From contig OZ010800.1 in the NCBI GenBank assembly GCA_963932465.1, positions 95,003,307 through 95,067,306 on the forward strand: a stretch of DNA of 64,000 nucleotides. The letters run 5' to 3'. This DNA comes from Maratus speciosus (lineage: Eukaryota > Arthropoda > Arachnida > Araneae > Salticidae). Below the pieces are notes generated by a model. It was not told where the DNA came from and searched no databases. It saw nothing but the letters and a program-made list of their open reading frames with translations. Within the stretch, counting starts at the first letter, position 1. Every line of letters starts with the position of its first letter. Shown piece by piece: positions 23,723 to 34,070 of this stretch. Made by a program: the position numbers and the translations under genes.

Positions 23723-25334
23723 TCTATCTATATTATAAAGGACAAACATATCTGTGCGTAACGCATACGTCATTTTGCGAATGGCAACACTGAAATTTGA
23801 AATGAAAATTCGGTTTTACAGTTTTCGCTACTGCAAATTTTTTAGCTTCTAAACATCGTACATTTTCAACTTTTACACCGTCGTATGGCGAAAAAAATAT
23901 GCTTTTAAATGCAATTTGTTTGAAAGAGATATATCTCAATTTATTTTTGAGATATTAATTTTTCTGTAGTTTTTAATACCATTTTTCTAATCGTGGCAAC
24001 AAAAGTACATCATTTTTTTGAAAGTAAATGGAAAATAGTCGAAAATAGGAGATTACTGTATCTTTTTGTTGCCATTTTCTCATAAAACCTGAAAAAAAGT
24101 TGAAATTAAATTACGTGCTATGTCAACAATATCGTCTGTTATTCCGCGATAATGACCTCATATGTATACTTTTTTATATATGAAGTTTAAGACTGGATTG
24201 CTTTAGCGGATGCAAATGACGTCATTTTATAAAAAAAATGCGTGTAATTTAATTCTTAAAACTGAAACATGTTTTGTAGAAGTGCGTCATTTTCAACCCA
24301 GCTGCTTCCGCAAGTTTTTGTCGAAAATTCTCGCGACTAATAAAATTTATTGCTATTCTTTAAGACATTCTACTATAATTTTATCAAAATAACATAATTT
24401 GCTTATTTTAATTTTTCATAAATTTTATTATCTGTATATTTAAAACACAAGTGTGTTTTTAGTCCGTTGCCCTGATCCTTCTGTGAACCAATTTTACTAA
24501 TATTTTATTTTTAAAAAACTGAAAGCTGTTCATTTATATATGTGGTCGCAATAGCTGTTTTTTTTTTAATATTCCCACTCTTATATTTTAATTTTAAAAG
24601 CATTTTATGAAATTTCATCAAAATGGTGAAAATTAGATAGCTTTCATTATTGCAGAGACGAGAGAAATAACGAGGTTTATTTATCTTTATCCATGTCATT
24701 TTCTGATAAAAATTCAAAATTGTTGTATAGGGTTTAGTGGCTCAAATTCCCAATAGGGGCATAATATTTTGAACGGAAAATGACATACTGCTTTTGAAAA
24801 CATACATTTTTCCTGATAAATTTTCCATTTTGTTTTTTCTTCTGCATGTCTACTGATACTAAGTTTCAGATACTAGGCGAAATGTTTATTTAAGTGAAAA
24901 TTAAGTCATATTTAAAAGAAAACGATCATTTTCTTAGTGAACTGAACATTTTAATACAAATGCGCCTAAAAACATAAATTACGGAATTTTTTATTCTTCG
25001 TTACTGAGATTAGTATCTCAAGTTAAGAGTCCGTCTGTTCACATAAAAGATGTTGCTGACAATCGTGACTTCAAGTTTTGAATTAAAATAATTTTAAAAT
25101 GATCAAACAAAATACAATTTAAAAAAATGATGGATACGGATATAAGAAGTGCATATGTAAATTTTGAGAAAGTGAAAAGGAAGTCGGGTTTAGATTTCCT
25201 CCTGAAAAAATTCTACGACAGTGTCAGAGTGGAATAAATTTTGCTCTTTTTCATTCCGGAATACCAAGAATAAGAGCCTCAATTTCTAACCTCATCCTTA
25301 TAACTGATATTAAATATATTTTACTGATTACGTG

Positions 25335-25400
25335 TCTATATTATAAAGGACAAACGTATCTGTGCGTAATGCTGACGTCATTTTGCCAATAGTAACACTT
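25335..25400 (+). mobile_element. internal second Helitron head in copy 1
   Basis: TCTATATTATAAAGGAC recurs here, followed by 'aaacgtatctgtgcgtaatgctgacgtcattttgcc' in pieces, matching the terminal head at 23,727 base for base with a few changes. The corresponding site in copy 2 is on the minus strand at about 58,136, where the first bases have drifted to TCTGTATTATAAAG. Confidence 0.65.
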
Positions 25401-26298
25401 CACGATCAAATTTCGGTTGTGAAATTTTCGCTACTGCAATTTTTTAAACTTCTGACCATCGTACATTTTCAATTTTTGTCGCACAGGGAAAAAAATCTAC
25501 TTGCAAATGCAATTAGTTTTAAAAAATGTATCTCAATTGACTGATTTATTACGTTTTTTAAAATATTTTTTAAGCATGATATTTCTAAGTTTATTTTATT
25601 ACGTGCCGGCTTCAATACATAATAATAATAAACATTTTGCACATAAAGCAGCAAGAACTGTTCAGCATTTGTTTATGTCTGTTTTTCTATAACGAAATTA
25701 ATACTTCCTTTATAAACAAATAAAAGAATAATGCTAAAAAAACACAAAGCTAACATATTTGTGATAGTACAATTTAAATTTTTAAATCACCAAATAAGGG
25801 AAAAGAATTTCAAATGGAATTTGTTTGCAAAGTGAATTTAAGTTTACAGATTGTCTAAGGTTTTAAAACAATTTTAAAGCATAATATATATATATATTTT
25901 AATTTATCTACATCGTGCGGAGTTCGATTACAAAAGATTAATCCATTTGCCCTTTAAACAACATAAAGAGTTCATCATTTTCTTACGGCTAATATCCATT
26001 AAAAAAACTTTCATATGAATAAATAAATAAAATAATATAAATAAAACACAAATTTAACAGACATGTAATTGAACTTAGCGCTTAAAGCCCTGAAATTATC
26101 AGAATATAAAAGGATGCGGTAAGTAGCAAAATCTTGGTCAAATAACTCTTAGCATGCGGCTATTAAAAAAATACCGCTTTTGATAAATTTTAAAACTTTA
26201 TTTGATTGTACAATTCATATTTTTCATACGAAAAATGCTTTTTTTAATGTTAGTGGGCAATCTAAAAAAATTATTTCATATAAAAAATATTGGTTTTC

Positions 26299-26303
<5 letters not shown>

Positions 26304-26336
<33 letters not shown>
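26304..26336. repeat. poly(A) tract of about 33 near the Helitron tail
   Basis: In copy 2 the corresponding point on the minus strand reads 'ttttcaattaaggaaaatg', so the long A run is specific to copy 1. Confidence 0.85.
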
Positions 26337-26338
<2 letters not shown>

Positions 26339-26386
26339 TTTTCACCTATATTCTGTAACCCGGGAAGCCCAGGTACGATCCCCTAG

Positions 26387-26883
26387 TAATAATAAAGAAT
26401 GAGACGTCTGACTTACGACTATGAATAACTGCGTATGCATCTAGCGGAACAACCTCTGAAACACAAAGTTGTGTTTAACACATTCGCTGCCACTAAAAAT
26501 GATATTTCCATCCTCAGAATCCGGATTACAAAACAGTATTTTAATGGTTAAAAGGTTCCTTATATTTTACTAGTAAAACAAAAAACGAAAAAACATATAA
26601 TTTTAATGTTCAGTGCGGTTCATGCTTCGCTAACGTGCCTTTACATCCTCTCTTCAACTTCCAAAGCTGCACTAAAAACAGACCATAAAACTTATAGTCG
26701 ATTGGCGCTTCAGAGCATCGCCGGCAAACGAAGAGTTGCTGGTTGGGCGGGCCAGCGCGTCAGTGGCAACGAACGTGTTCATACTTTATCTCAGATGAGT
26801 TTTAAAATATTTCCCTGCTGTTCCACTAGTTGCAGAAACAGTTTTTCATAGCAAAAAGTCAGACACCTCATTTTCGTTTATTA
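26387..26883. other. non-coding DNA, part of a minus-strand Helitron flank
   Basis: Somewhat GC-richer than its surroundings at about 26,600-26,770. The 81-aa plus-strand frame at 26,606-26,851 has no recognisable motif. Confidence 0.35.
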
Positions 26884-26906
26884 CTAGATGTCCTACTGTT
26901 GCTCTG
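26884..26906 (-). mobile_element. Helitron-type tail, second family, minus strand
   Basis: The reverse complement of this segment repeats the tail at 23,699-23,722 without mismatch over about 22 bases and ends CTAG, with T outside. Its element would extend to higher coordinates; the head was not identified. Confidence 0.55.
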
Positions 26907-27129
26907 AGGCGACGATTTATACATAAAAATATATTGGAGATACATTAAATAAAACTTTGAATGTTTTGGTGATTTTTGTCGCGTTTAAAAGGTACAAGAC
27001 TCCTTAAAGGAACAGTTTATTCAAGTAAGAAATACTTGCTCTCACGGTGGAGCTGTAGGTTTGAACTATGACAATCAAATTTCAAATCAAGTTAACTTAA
27101 ACTAACAGTCAAGTTAATGAAATTCAAAA

Positions 27130-27214
27130 TCTATATATATGAAAGTCGTTCTTTGTGTGCCTGTCCTTTCTACAAATCTTCATTTTTTGGCCGATTTGCA
27201 TAAAACTTGATGTA
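27130..27214 (+). mobile_element. Helitron-like head, interrupted by a Tc1-type element
   Basis: TCTATATATATGAAAGTCG begins after an A, a typical start for Helitron-like ends, and is followed by a run reading 'ggccgatttgcataaaacttgatg'. A Tc1-type element then breaks the sequence at 27,215, and a continuation 'catacgttttagaacgtgg' resumes at 28,272. No tail is assigned. Confidence 0.4.
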
Positions 27215-28269
27215 CAGTCGTGGGAAAAAAAGCAAACACCTTTACTAAGTCCTCAACAAATTATCGTAGAAGAAAGTCACTGGTACCGAATCATTGGAAA
27301 TAAAATCTACTTTTAAATGATGTATATAAAATTTGCTTAGGGGACCATCTACATATTAAAACGAACCATAACTTTGTTTTTTTTCAATAGCAGTACACAA
27401 TTCTGACAGCATAAATTATCTCTACAGCGTTCAATTAGTCTAAAAACAAATTTTATGCAATTCGTACCATAAGTTTCCGAGAAATCAATTGTTTTAAAAC
27501 GAGCGTACTTTAAGGGTTGTATCCAAATTGAAGTTCGGTACTCGATTGTTAACCGAAAGAGCTCCCTTCTTGATCAAGGCACCTTGAGCAATCAATTGAG
27601 TCTGTTGGAGTACAGGATAGCATAATATATTTCAAAATATTTAGTCACTTCTATCATAGACGGCCCCTTAAACCATCCTTTTGTCGTTTTTTAAGCATAA
27701 TTTGAAAACTACTTGGATGAAAAATGTGAAATTTTGGTTTACCATAAAGCAGGAATTAATAAATCTGAATCCATCAAAAAAATTGTAGGTTGCAATTCAT
27801 AATTTTTTTTAAATATTAATTTCATAATTCATATCAGAAAATTATTAAAAATGCAAATTCAACGTATTTATGTTTGGGTATATTAGTATTATTGCGACAC
27901 AAAACATTAGAACATTAGGATCATAATTTCAGAAGTTATAAATAAAAATATGAAAATGTAATTTAACATTAGAAGCACTAAATTTTGAATGTTTATCATT
28001 CAAAAACTTATCATTCAAATGCCTTGAAATTTGGTATCTAGGCATAGTTTGAACCAAAGATTTGAAATATCTCGTTGAAATTGGGTTTTGCCATTGAAAA
28101 AAATGAAGCTTGGAATCGTTTTAATATGTAGAGGGTCCCCTAAGCAAATTTTATATACATCATTTAAAACTAGACTTTATTTCCAATCGTTCGGTACCAG
28201 TAACTTTTGTCTACGATAATTTGTTGTGGAGTTAGTAGGGGGTGTTCACTTTTTTTTTTTCCACGACTG
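27215..28269. mobile_element. non-autonomous Tc1-type element, ~1.05 kb
   Basis: The ends begin CAGTCGTGGGAAAAAAA on the left and CAGTCGTGGAAAAAAAA on the right arm when reversed. TA dinucleotides flank it at 27,213-27,214 and 28,270-28,271. The inverted repeats continue for about 170 bases (shared words: ATTATCGTAGA, CTGGTACCGAA, ATGATGTATATAAAATTTGC and, after that, GGGGACC). There is no transposase frame in the interior. TA duplication and the CAGT start are typical of Tc1-like elements. Confidence 0.9.
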
Positions 28270-28271
28270 TA

Positions 28272-29371
28272 CATACGTTTTAGAACGTGGAAAAAAATCA
28301 CTGCCTACTTTAAAAAATCATCAGACCCGTATTTATCTCTTTTTTCTACTACCTTTGATAATTCAACATTATAGAAATATCTCTTTTTTAATTTTTCTAA
28401 TTCGACCGTTTCTTTCCTGTTGCCACGCCCTAAAAACCGGTAGAGTTATTTAATGAAAATGATAACGCATGTATTTTGATAATATAAATTCGAATTTTCT
28501 CGCTATATTTTCGCATTTTTGAAATCAACTTCATTCTAATCAGGAAACGAAAAATTCCCCTATGTATGTGTAAAAATTTTAACTAAGCGTGTGTTAACAC
28601 ATTTGTGCCTGAATTTTTGTTTTCTCAAAGTTTTTTGGTAAAATCACTTTAAAATGTTGCAAAATGAACTGGAAAAATACTAAAAAAAATTAAGCTTTTT
28701 TTTTTTTGTATTTATTTGATAAAATGTAAAAGAACTAAATATGAGTATTTCTAGTAGGATAATATGCATAATTATATATTTTGCCTATATTTATATTTAA
28801 AATGTTTTTAAATTGTATATTATGTACTATAATTAATATTTTAATGAACTACAAAAAAATATATTTATTTCTTTGCAGAGACTAATAACGTTATAGCTAT
28901 TACTAATATTAAAATAAGAATAATCATATTGCAGACTTAATAACAATTTATCTTCAAAAGGAGATTGCATAAATAACTGTCTCTTAAATTTCTAACAAAA
29001 ATATGTGCCCATTTGTGTCTAGAACCCTATATTTTGTAAATTACAAAAATGCATAAAAAAATAGGCTTGAACATTTAATTTCGCAATTTAAAAAAATACG
29101 TATTTCAAAAAAGTCCACAAGCTGAGAATATAACTTGCGATTAGGGTCCATAATAGAAAAAATACAAATAAACTTACTTTTTACATTTCGCACTCTTGAA
29201 AAATTAAAAATCTATAAACACCGAAAAAAGCCTTAATTTAAGCAAATAAATATCCACCTTGTGCTGTCATCTCTCGGTTATAGATAAAGACATTTATAAA
29301 TAATGATTTCATGCAATTTTCATGTTATAAAGAAGAAGAAAATTATACAAATGCATTAAAATTTGAACCGT
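28272..29371. other. AT-rich non-coding DNA
   Basis: No gene or repeat supported. Confidence 0.4.
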
Positions 29372-29383
29372 CCCAAAAATGGG

Positions 29384-29630
29384 GCCCCACCAGTGGCTGA
29401 GAGGTTCTGCTCTCGAAGCTGGTAGACGGGAGATGCTGGGCTCGAACCCAATCGCGCCCATCGGCCTAGCCGTTTCGGAGTTTTCGTGGTTTTCTTCGAA
29501 GCCTTGGATTTTCCATGCGTAAATACGGGTTAGGTTCCCTTAGAAAGACCCCCACGAAGGGCACTTCCCCTAGGGCCTATATCCCTCGTGTAGATAATCG
29601 GCCGTCAACAATCAACCCAACTCAACTCAA
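29384..29630 (+). mobile_element. tRNA-derived SINE, 247 bp
   Basis: Perfect 12-bp duplications CCCAAAAATGGG flank it at 29,372-29,383 and 29,631-29,642. The head is tRNA-like, with an A box TGGCTGAGAGG at 29,394-29,404 and a B box GGCTCGAACCC at 29,439-29,449, the spacing expected for an internal RNA polymerase III promoter. The body is far richer in G and C than the surroundings, and the 3' end is a short repeat tail (CAACTCAACTCAACC). SINEs are copied by LINE machinery in trans. The perfect duplication suggests a fairly recent insertion. Confidence 0.9.
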
Positions 29631-29642
29631 CCCAAAAATGGG

Positions 29643-30894
29643 ACGCTAGGCATAAATGGGTTAAAATGAGGAGTATCTTCATTTGAATGATTTTAAAGTT
29701 AAAAAATCTATTTTAATACAGGCATTTGAATTTCAAGAAAACAATTCAAGAAAAAGATAATAATAAAAAAAATCGTTTGCTTTGCTAGATTTGACGTCAA
29801 TTTTGTTAATATTATTTCAAACTGGTTCTAAAATCTGGCCGCTATAATTTATTTCCTATTTCTTTGTATTGCTGAATCTTTAATTATATCCTTTAGATAA
29901 TTATTTTAATATTTGAAATGCAGTGATAACATTATACGATTTATATCGAATAGGGTTATATAAAATACGATTTTTCTTCGATCTGTATTAAATTGAAATT
30001 ATAACATAGCTACTATTTTTTAGAGTATTTTTTTTTCTTTTTAAACAAAATTTCATGACATGGAAATTGATGTCATTTTCATTTTTACGCCCTTGGATTT
30101 GGATTTTATGAATGGAAATATGAGTTTCCTTTTAAAAATGATCGGCAGTGAATATTTGCATACATGTGTCAAAGAATCCTGATATACTTCCCGTTCAGGT
30201 GTAATTACATGATATAGCCTAAACCCACCAGGCGCTTTCTATTTTAGACATTTTATCGAATATCTAGAGAAGTACTTGGAGAATTTCTTAAAAACTTCGA
30301 GAATGTAGAGAACATTTTTGACCTCATATTTTTCAACGAAAGTTCATCATGTGGGTAAAAAGGTAACGCCAACAAGTTGACAAAAATAATAATATTTGAG
30401 ATCACCCTGTAAAATAAAGTGCATTAATCTGTCTCTACACACAACATGACAATGTACATATTGCTCAAAGTTTGTTTTCATTTGTGGATGAAATACACTT
30501 ATATTTTTGGAGATATGATGATTTCTTTAAAAAATTCTTTTAATCTTCGTGTTCTTTTTTATTTAATATCATGCAGAGCTTTCAAACAAATTTAACGCTA
30601 GCTTCAGAAAATTAGACAAAATACATTAGAAACCATAGAGTACAATTAAATATTAAATTTTAACTACTTAATGAAAAATATTTGTAGCTGTATGGAGTAA
30701 TTGTTTCTGCGAATGCGCGATCTATACCAAAGATTTTACTTTCATGATACGGAAGTCAACTCTATACAATGTGAGTAAAGAATACTGTAAAAAATACGAG
30801 TTGTCAGTCATTTTATTTTACCGATAAAAAATATAGAATTTTAAATACAGCAATATGATAAACATTATCAACGAAAATTTAAATTGAAAAAAAA
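29643..30894. other. AT-rich non-coding DNA
   Basis: No gene supported. At 30,404-30,416 GATCACCCTGTA resembles a mariner-type end, but no partner was found. Confidence 0.35.
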
Positions 30895-31011
30895 TTATTC
30901 GAATTTACCGCCATCTTTTCCAATTACCAAAGATAAGCCCTTACGCCATTTTTTGACTTCCGCCCGAATCATTTTAAGAGGTAATCTGCCCCATTCACAA
31001 ATGTGAGAGAT
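30895..31011 (-). pseudogene. Tc1/mariner transposase C-terminal fragment
   Basis: A minus-strand frame of about 38 codons, ending at TAA (30,895-30,897), reads EWGRLPLKMIRAEVKKW followed by RKGLSLVIGKDGGKFE. This is the C-terminal end pattern of Tc1/mariner-type transposases, in which an aromatic-Gly-x-I/L-P block precedes a basic W-rich helix and a final GG...F/Y. The upstream frame has a stop at 31,010, and the catalytic domain is absent. It is a scrap of a decayed element; no ends were found. Confidence 0.55.
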
Positions 31012-31062
31012 TCAGAAAGTCTGTGTGTTTTCAACGTTTTCCAACAAAGTTTAAAAGTGTTT

Positions 31063-32584
31063 GGGTCATTCCACGTAAAATGAGCAAAAATTTAAAAAAA
31101 GTCGTGGCCACATAGTAACAGATTTTAATAAAATTTGATATACAAGTTCAAATCATATTCAAATAGAGCTCTGCAAAATATCTTCACAAAAAATAAATTA
31201 TTTTAGCAGTTATGGACATTTAAAAAACTTGTGATAAAGATTGGCATGTGTGCAATCGTCCAAAGTTGCAGGTTTGAAGTTCTGTATCTTGAAAACTATT
31301 TAACTGAAATGAATTTTTTTTTTAATAATGTAACCTCTGAAAAATTGTCTTCTTATTTATTGAGCAATAATAATCTGGTAACACCATGATTATTCTTTAA
31401 TTGGTTGTGAATATTGAAAATTTGCAAATTTTGAGAAAATTAAAAACGGAATAAAAATTAAAGGTATTCAAAAACATCTGAGAAATTAATGCCTGATGTG
31501 GTGTTACATATTAAGATCGAATTACTAATGTTTTTAGGTTGCCATGTATTTCCTTCACCTTTAAAAAAATTTAGAAACTTTTTAAAAAATGACAAAATCG
31601 TAATTTTTCCTCTTATTGATAGGTAAAAAAAATAATGAAGGAAATGTCCCACATTACAGTTATTGCACAGACATAAAGATCAATAAGTCCATAATCTGCT
31701 AAAAAAATTTCAAGCATGCCTTTTTCATTCCTAACGTCACAAAATTGGGTTAAAAAAGGCAATATTAGCTACATTCTATGAGCTATTTTTTTTAATTAGC
31801 GCGCGTTTCTTAAAATATTGAACGATTTCAAGGTGAAAAAATTTAGTGCTGCCATCTATTTTCTGTATGTGGGTTTAGGTATTAATATATAATTTTCTGT
31901 TCAATTGAGCTTTTTTTTCTACTTTAATTTAAAATCTTCTGGAGGAAAAAATAAACTGAAAACAAGTATAAAAGTTTTTATATTTAAAATATACACTGTT
32001 ATCTAAAATATCAAAAGAATTAAAAGTTTAAAAAAGCTTTCTTTCAGGTCGAAACAAGTGATAGAAATATTGCATTTTATCCTCAACATTTTTTACTATT
32101 TATTTTTTTTCTCATTAAGGAATAAAAAAGGCAAGAATGAAAGTTTAAATATTTAATATATATACTTTTAGCTATAACGTCAAGCAATTTTGATATTGTA
32201 GGAGGTGTCCTTCATCTCAATAGAAACGTTGCATTTTTCCCTCAATATTTTTCAAAAATAATTTTTTTCTCATTTAGGAATAAAAATACAATTACTAACT
32301 TACGTCAATCTGTTACTTATTATTCATTCCTAATTATAAATAATTTTTAATATAGTCTTTGCATACTTAAGGCTAATAACCAAAATTGAAACTTCAAGCA
32401 TGTAGCCAAAACCACGATTTTACATCCACTTTTAATATAAATTTTAATACTTAAATAAACAATCCTAAAATCTATTATTTTACATTTACTCATAAATAGA
32501 TATGATCAACTTACAAAATGATTTTCGTTAAAATCTGTAACATGTTTGCCACAGGTGATTTGCTCATTTTGTATGGAATGACCC
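31063..32584. mobile_element. non-autonomous DNA element with GTTT duplication, ~1.5 kb
   Basis: Both ends begin GGGTCATTCC and continue ..AAAATGAGCAAA when read inward. Flanking GTTT occurs at 31,059-31,062 and 32,585-32,588. Subterminal words are also inverted: 'gtggc' and then ACAGATTTTAA appear about 40 bases from each end. A 4-bp duplication fits several DNA transposon superfamilies, and none of them can be chosen from the ends alone. The interior is AT-rich with no transposase; the 64-aa minus-strand frame at 31,458-31,652 has no motif. Confidence 0.75.
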
Positions 32585-32680
32585 GTTTATGACTTTGGTT
32601 TGTCTGGTCGTCTGCCTACGCTCTAACTCTCGTAAATATGCTCGGATCGTTCTGAAATTTTTGGATGTTAATGACCTCTA

Positions 32681-32743
32681 ATTATAATAAAACACTCATA
32701 CTACAAGTATGAGTATGTTGTAGTATGAGTGTTTTATTATAAT
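32681..32743. repeat. perfect 26-bp palindrome arms around an 11-base loop
   Basis: Left arm 32,681-32,706 and right arm 32,718-32,743 are perfect complements; each includes TAGTATGAGTGTTTTATTAT or its complement. A third copy of 24 bases of the right arm is at 33,061-33,084 in the same orientation. The word TTATAAAGATGAAAAG after that third copy resembles the starts of Helitron-like repeats, so these may be stacked element heads. Confidence 0.85.
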
Positions 32744-32867
32744 TATTGTAGATCGATGTAATAGTAAAATCTATTCATCATTGTCCGGTCATCCAAGGCT
32801 GTCGTATAGATGGCTGGTGACTTCCCCAACATGGTTTATTAGTGAGAAATTGCAGTCTCAGGCATCG

Positions 32868-32937
32868 GCCGGAGTAGCTCAGTGGTTAGAGCAGCACTCT
32901 TGTATACTGTGGTCCCGGGTATATTCCTGGCTCTGAG
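32868..32937 (+). other. tRNA-like SINE head or tRNA pseudogene
   Basis: The segment can be laid out as a cloverleaf: D arm GCTC...GAGC, an anticodon arm of four paired bases with loop CTTGTAT (anticodon would be UGU), and a T arm CCGGG/CCTGG with loop TATATTC. A perfect A box, TAGCTCAGTGG, is at 32,875-32,885, but the B box is degenerate and the acceptor stem has only about five pairs. It is not a functional tRNA; a tRNA-derived SINE head is the best explanation. No flanking duplication was found. Confidence 0.6.
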
Positions 32938-33107
32938 TAATTTTTCACTCCAGTTGGGTTTATTGTATTTATTGAATGTATGTCTGTATAATATTTATAT
33001 ATACCTTTAACTGATGAATGCAGGCGTTATTTATGTGTGTATGTGTGTTTTAATATATATTGTAGTATGAGTGTTTTATTATAAAGATGAAAAGTGTTTA
33101 TGCATTT

Positions 33108-33800
33108 GGTTTGCCTGGCTGTCTTTCTGGCCGTCAGTCCGTCTGGCCGTCTGTCCACAATATAACTCCCGTGAATATACTTGGATTTTCATGAAATTGA
33201 TAAAGGTTATTTAGGGTCACCAAAGCATGTTTGGTATTGTATATGAAGTATCTAGGATTAATCGTTAGTTTACAGGGACACTCAAAAGTATTCCATTACA
33301 TTATGGTACATGGGGAAAAATCGTTTGCAGAGTATTTTAATGACATTACTCTATTTCAAATGTATTCAAACTGATATAAATCACTGAATTTCACAACGAG
33401 CACGTTAGAACAGGGCATTCATATCATTTTTTAGTCATTTACAGGGACACACAAAAGAAATCGGTTACAGTAAAGCACTGTCTTTGAGTCATAATTGCTG
33501 GAGTGTACGGTTTAAAATTCGGTATGCGCTTTTAAATTTAATTATTTTTTTTTTGCATCTTACTCGTTATATATAAATTCTATACCTCAAATACAGGGCT
33601 GCACAAAAGTATTCAGGTACCATTCTCCTTGTTAGAGGAAATTGCTGAAGGTAAATTTTCAACTGAAGTATATGTATATCTTAAGTGCACTAAATTTTGG
33701 CATGCATGTAGTTAATAGATTCAATTCTATAAATTATATACAGGGCTGCTGTAAAAATTCGTATAATTTTACAATTGCGGACGGGGACAGCTAAAATTGG
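33108..33800. repeat. diverged tandem repeat, ~145-162-bp unit
   Basis: The word TACAGGG followed by CTCAAAAGTATT-like sequence recurs at about 33,275, 33,436, 33,592 and 33,738. Units share little else, so the array is old. Direct similarity also exists between 32,596-32,680 and 33,108-33,210 (tttggtttg, then ctgg, then 'aactcycgt'). Confidence 0.6.
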
Positions 33801-33996
33801 GTTTTGAAATTTATTATGCGTTTCCATATGGTTAAATTAAAACGTAATATTTTAATTTTTTAAACGGTGCAGTTTTGTTACATTATTGTGAATGTGTTGG
33901 AAAGTGTTTCATAGTCTGTGCTTCACACATGATTTTTTCTTACTTGTTTAATATTTATTTTACCCTCAAAATTTTCACAAATGCAATAATGCGAAG
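33801..33996. other. AT-rich non-coding DNA
   Basis: No gene supported. Confidence 0.35.
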
Positions 33997-34070
33997 CAGC
34001 GTTTCTCAAATTGTGGTCTGAGGAGCAAATAGCGCTCCTCAAAACAATTCCCATTGTTCCGCGAAAAGGT
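33997..34070 (+). mobile_element. possible hAT-type left end remnant
   Basis: CAGCGTTTCTCAAATTGTGG followed by a GAGGAGC...GCTCCTC inverted repeat resembles the CAGNGGTTCTCAA left ends of hAT (Charlie-like) elements. No right end or 8-bp duplication was found nearby. Confidence 0.4.

Larger units (their letters stand above)
23727..26386 (+). mobile_element. Helitron-like element, copy 1, two heads and one tail
   Basis: Starts TCTATATTATAAAGGAC right after an A and ends GGTACGATCCCCTAG right before a T, the A|T insertion rule of Helitrons with TC start and CTRR end. A second, near-identical head begins at 25,335 inside the element, so the interior from 25,335 to 26,386 (about 1.05 kb) would be a smaller element sharing the same tail. 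The same double-headed layout exists in the inverted copy at 54,852-59,993. There is no rolling-circle replicase or helicase, so the element is non-autonomous and would depend on another copy. Short open frames within it lie in sequence that is not conserved as protein between copies. Confidence 0.7.

Noticed and set aside
26606..26851. 81-aa open frame in GC-richer DNA
   Set aside because: No motif is recognised, and it lies between Helitron-type tails. Not supported as a gene.
23699..26906. A 3.2 kb DNA transposon with 22-bp inverted ends
   Set aside because: Both repeats end in CTAG|T, their interiors differ, and another well-defined element with its own ends fills the space between them.
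32868..32937. A functional tRNA gene
   Set aside because: The acceptor stem has two mispairs, the anticodon stem one, and the B box is degenerate.
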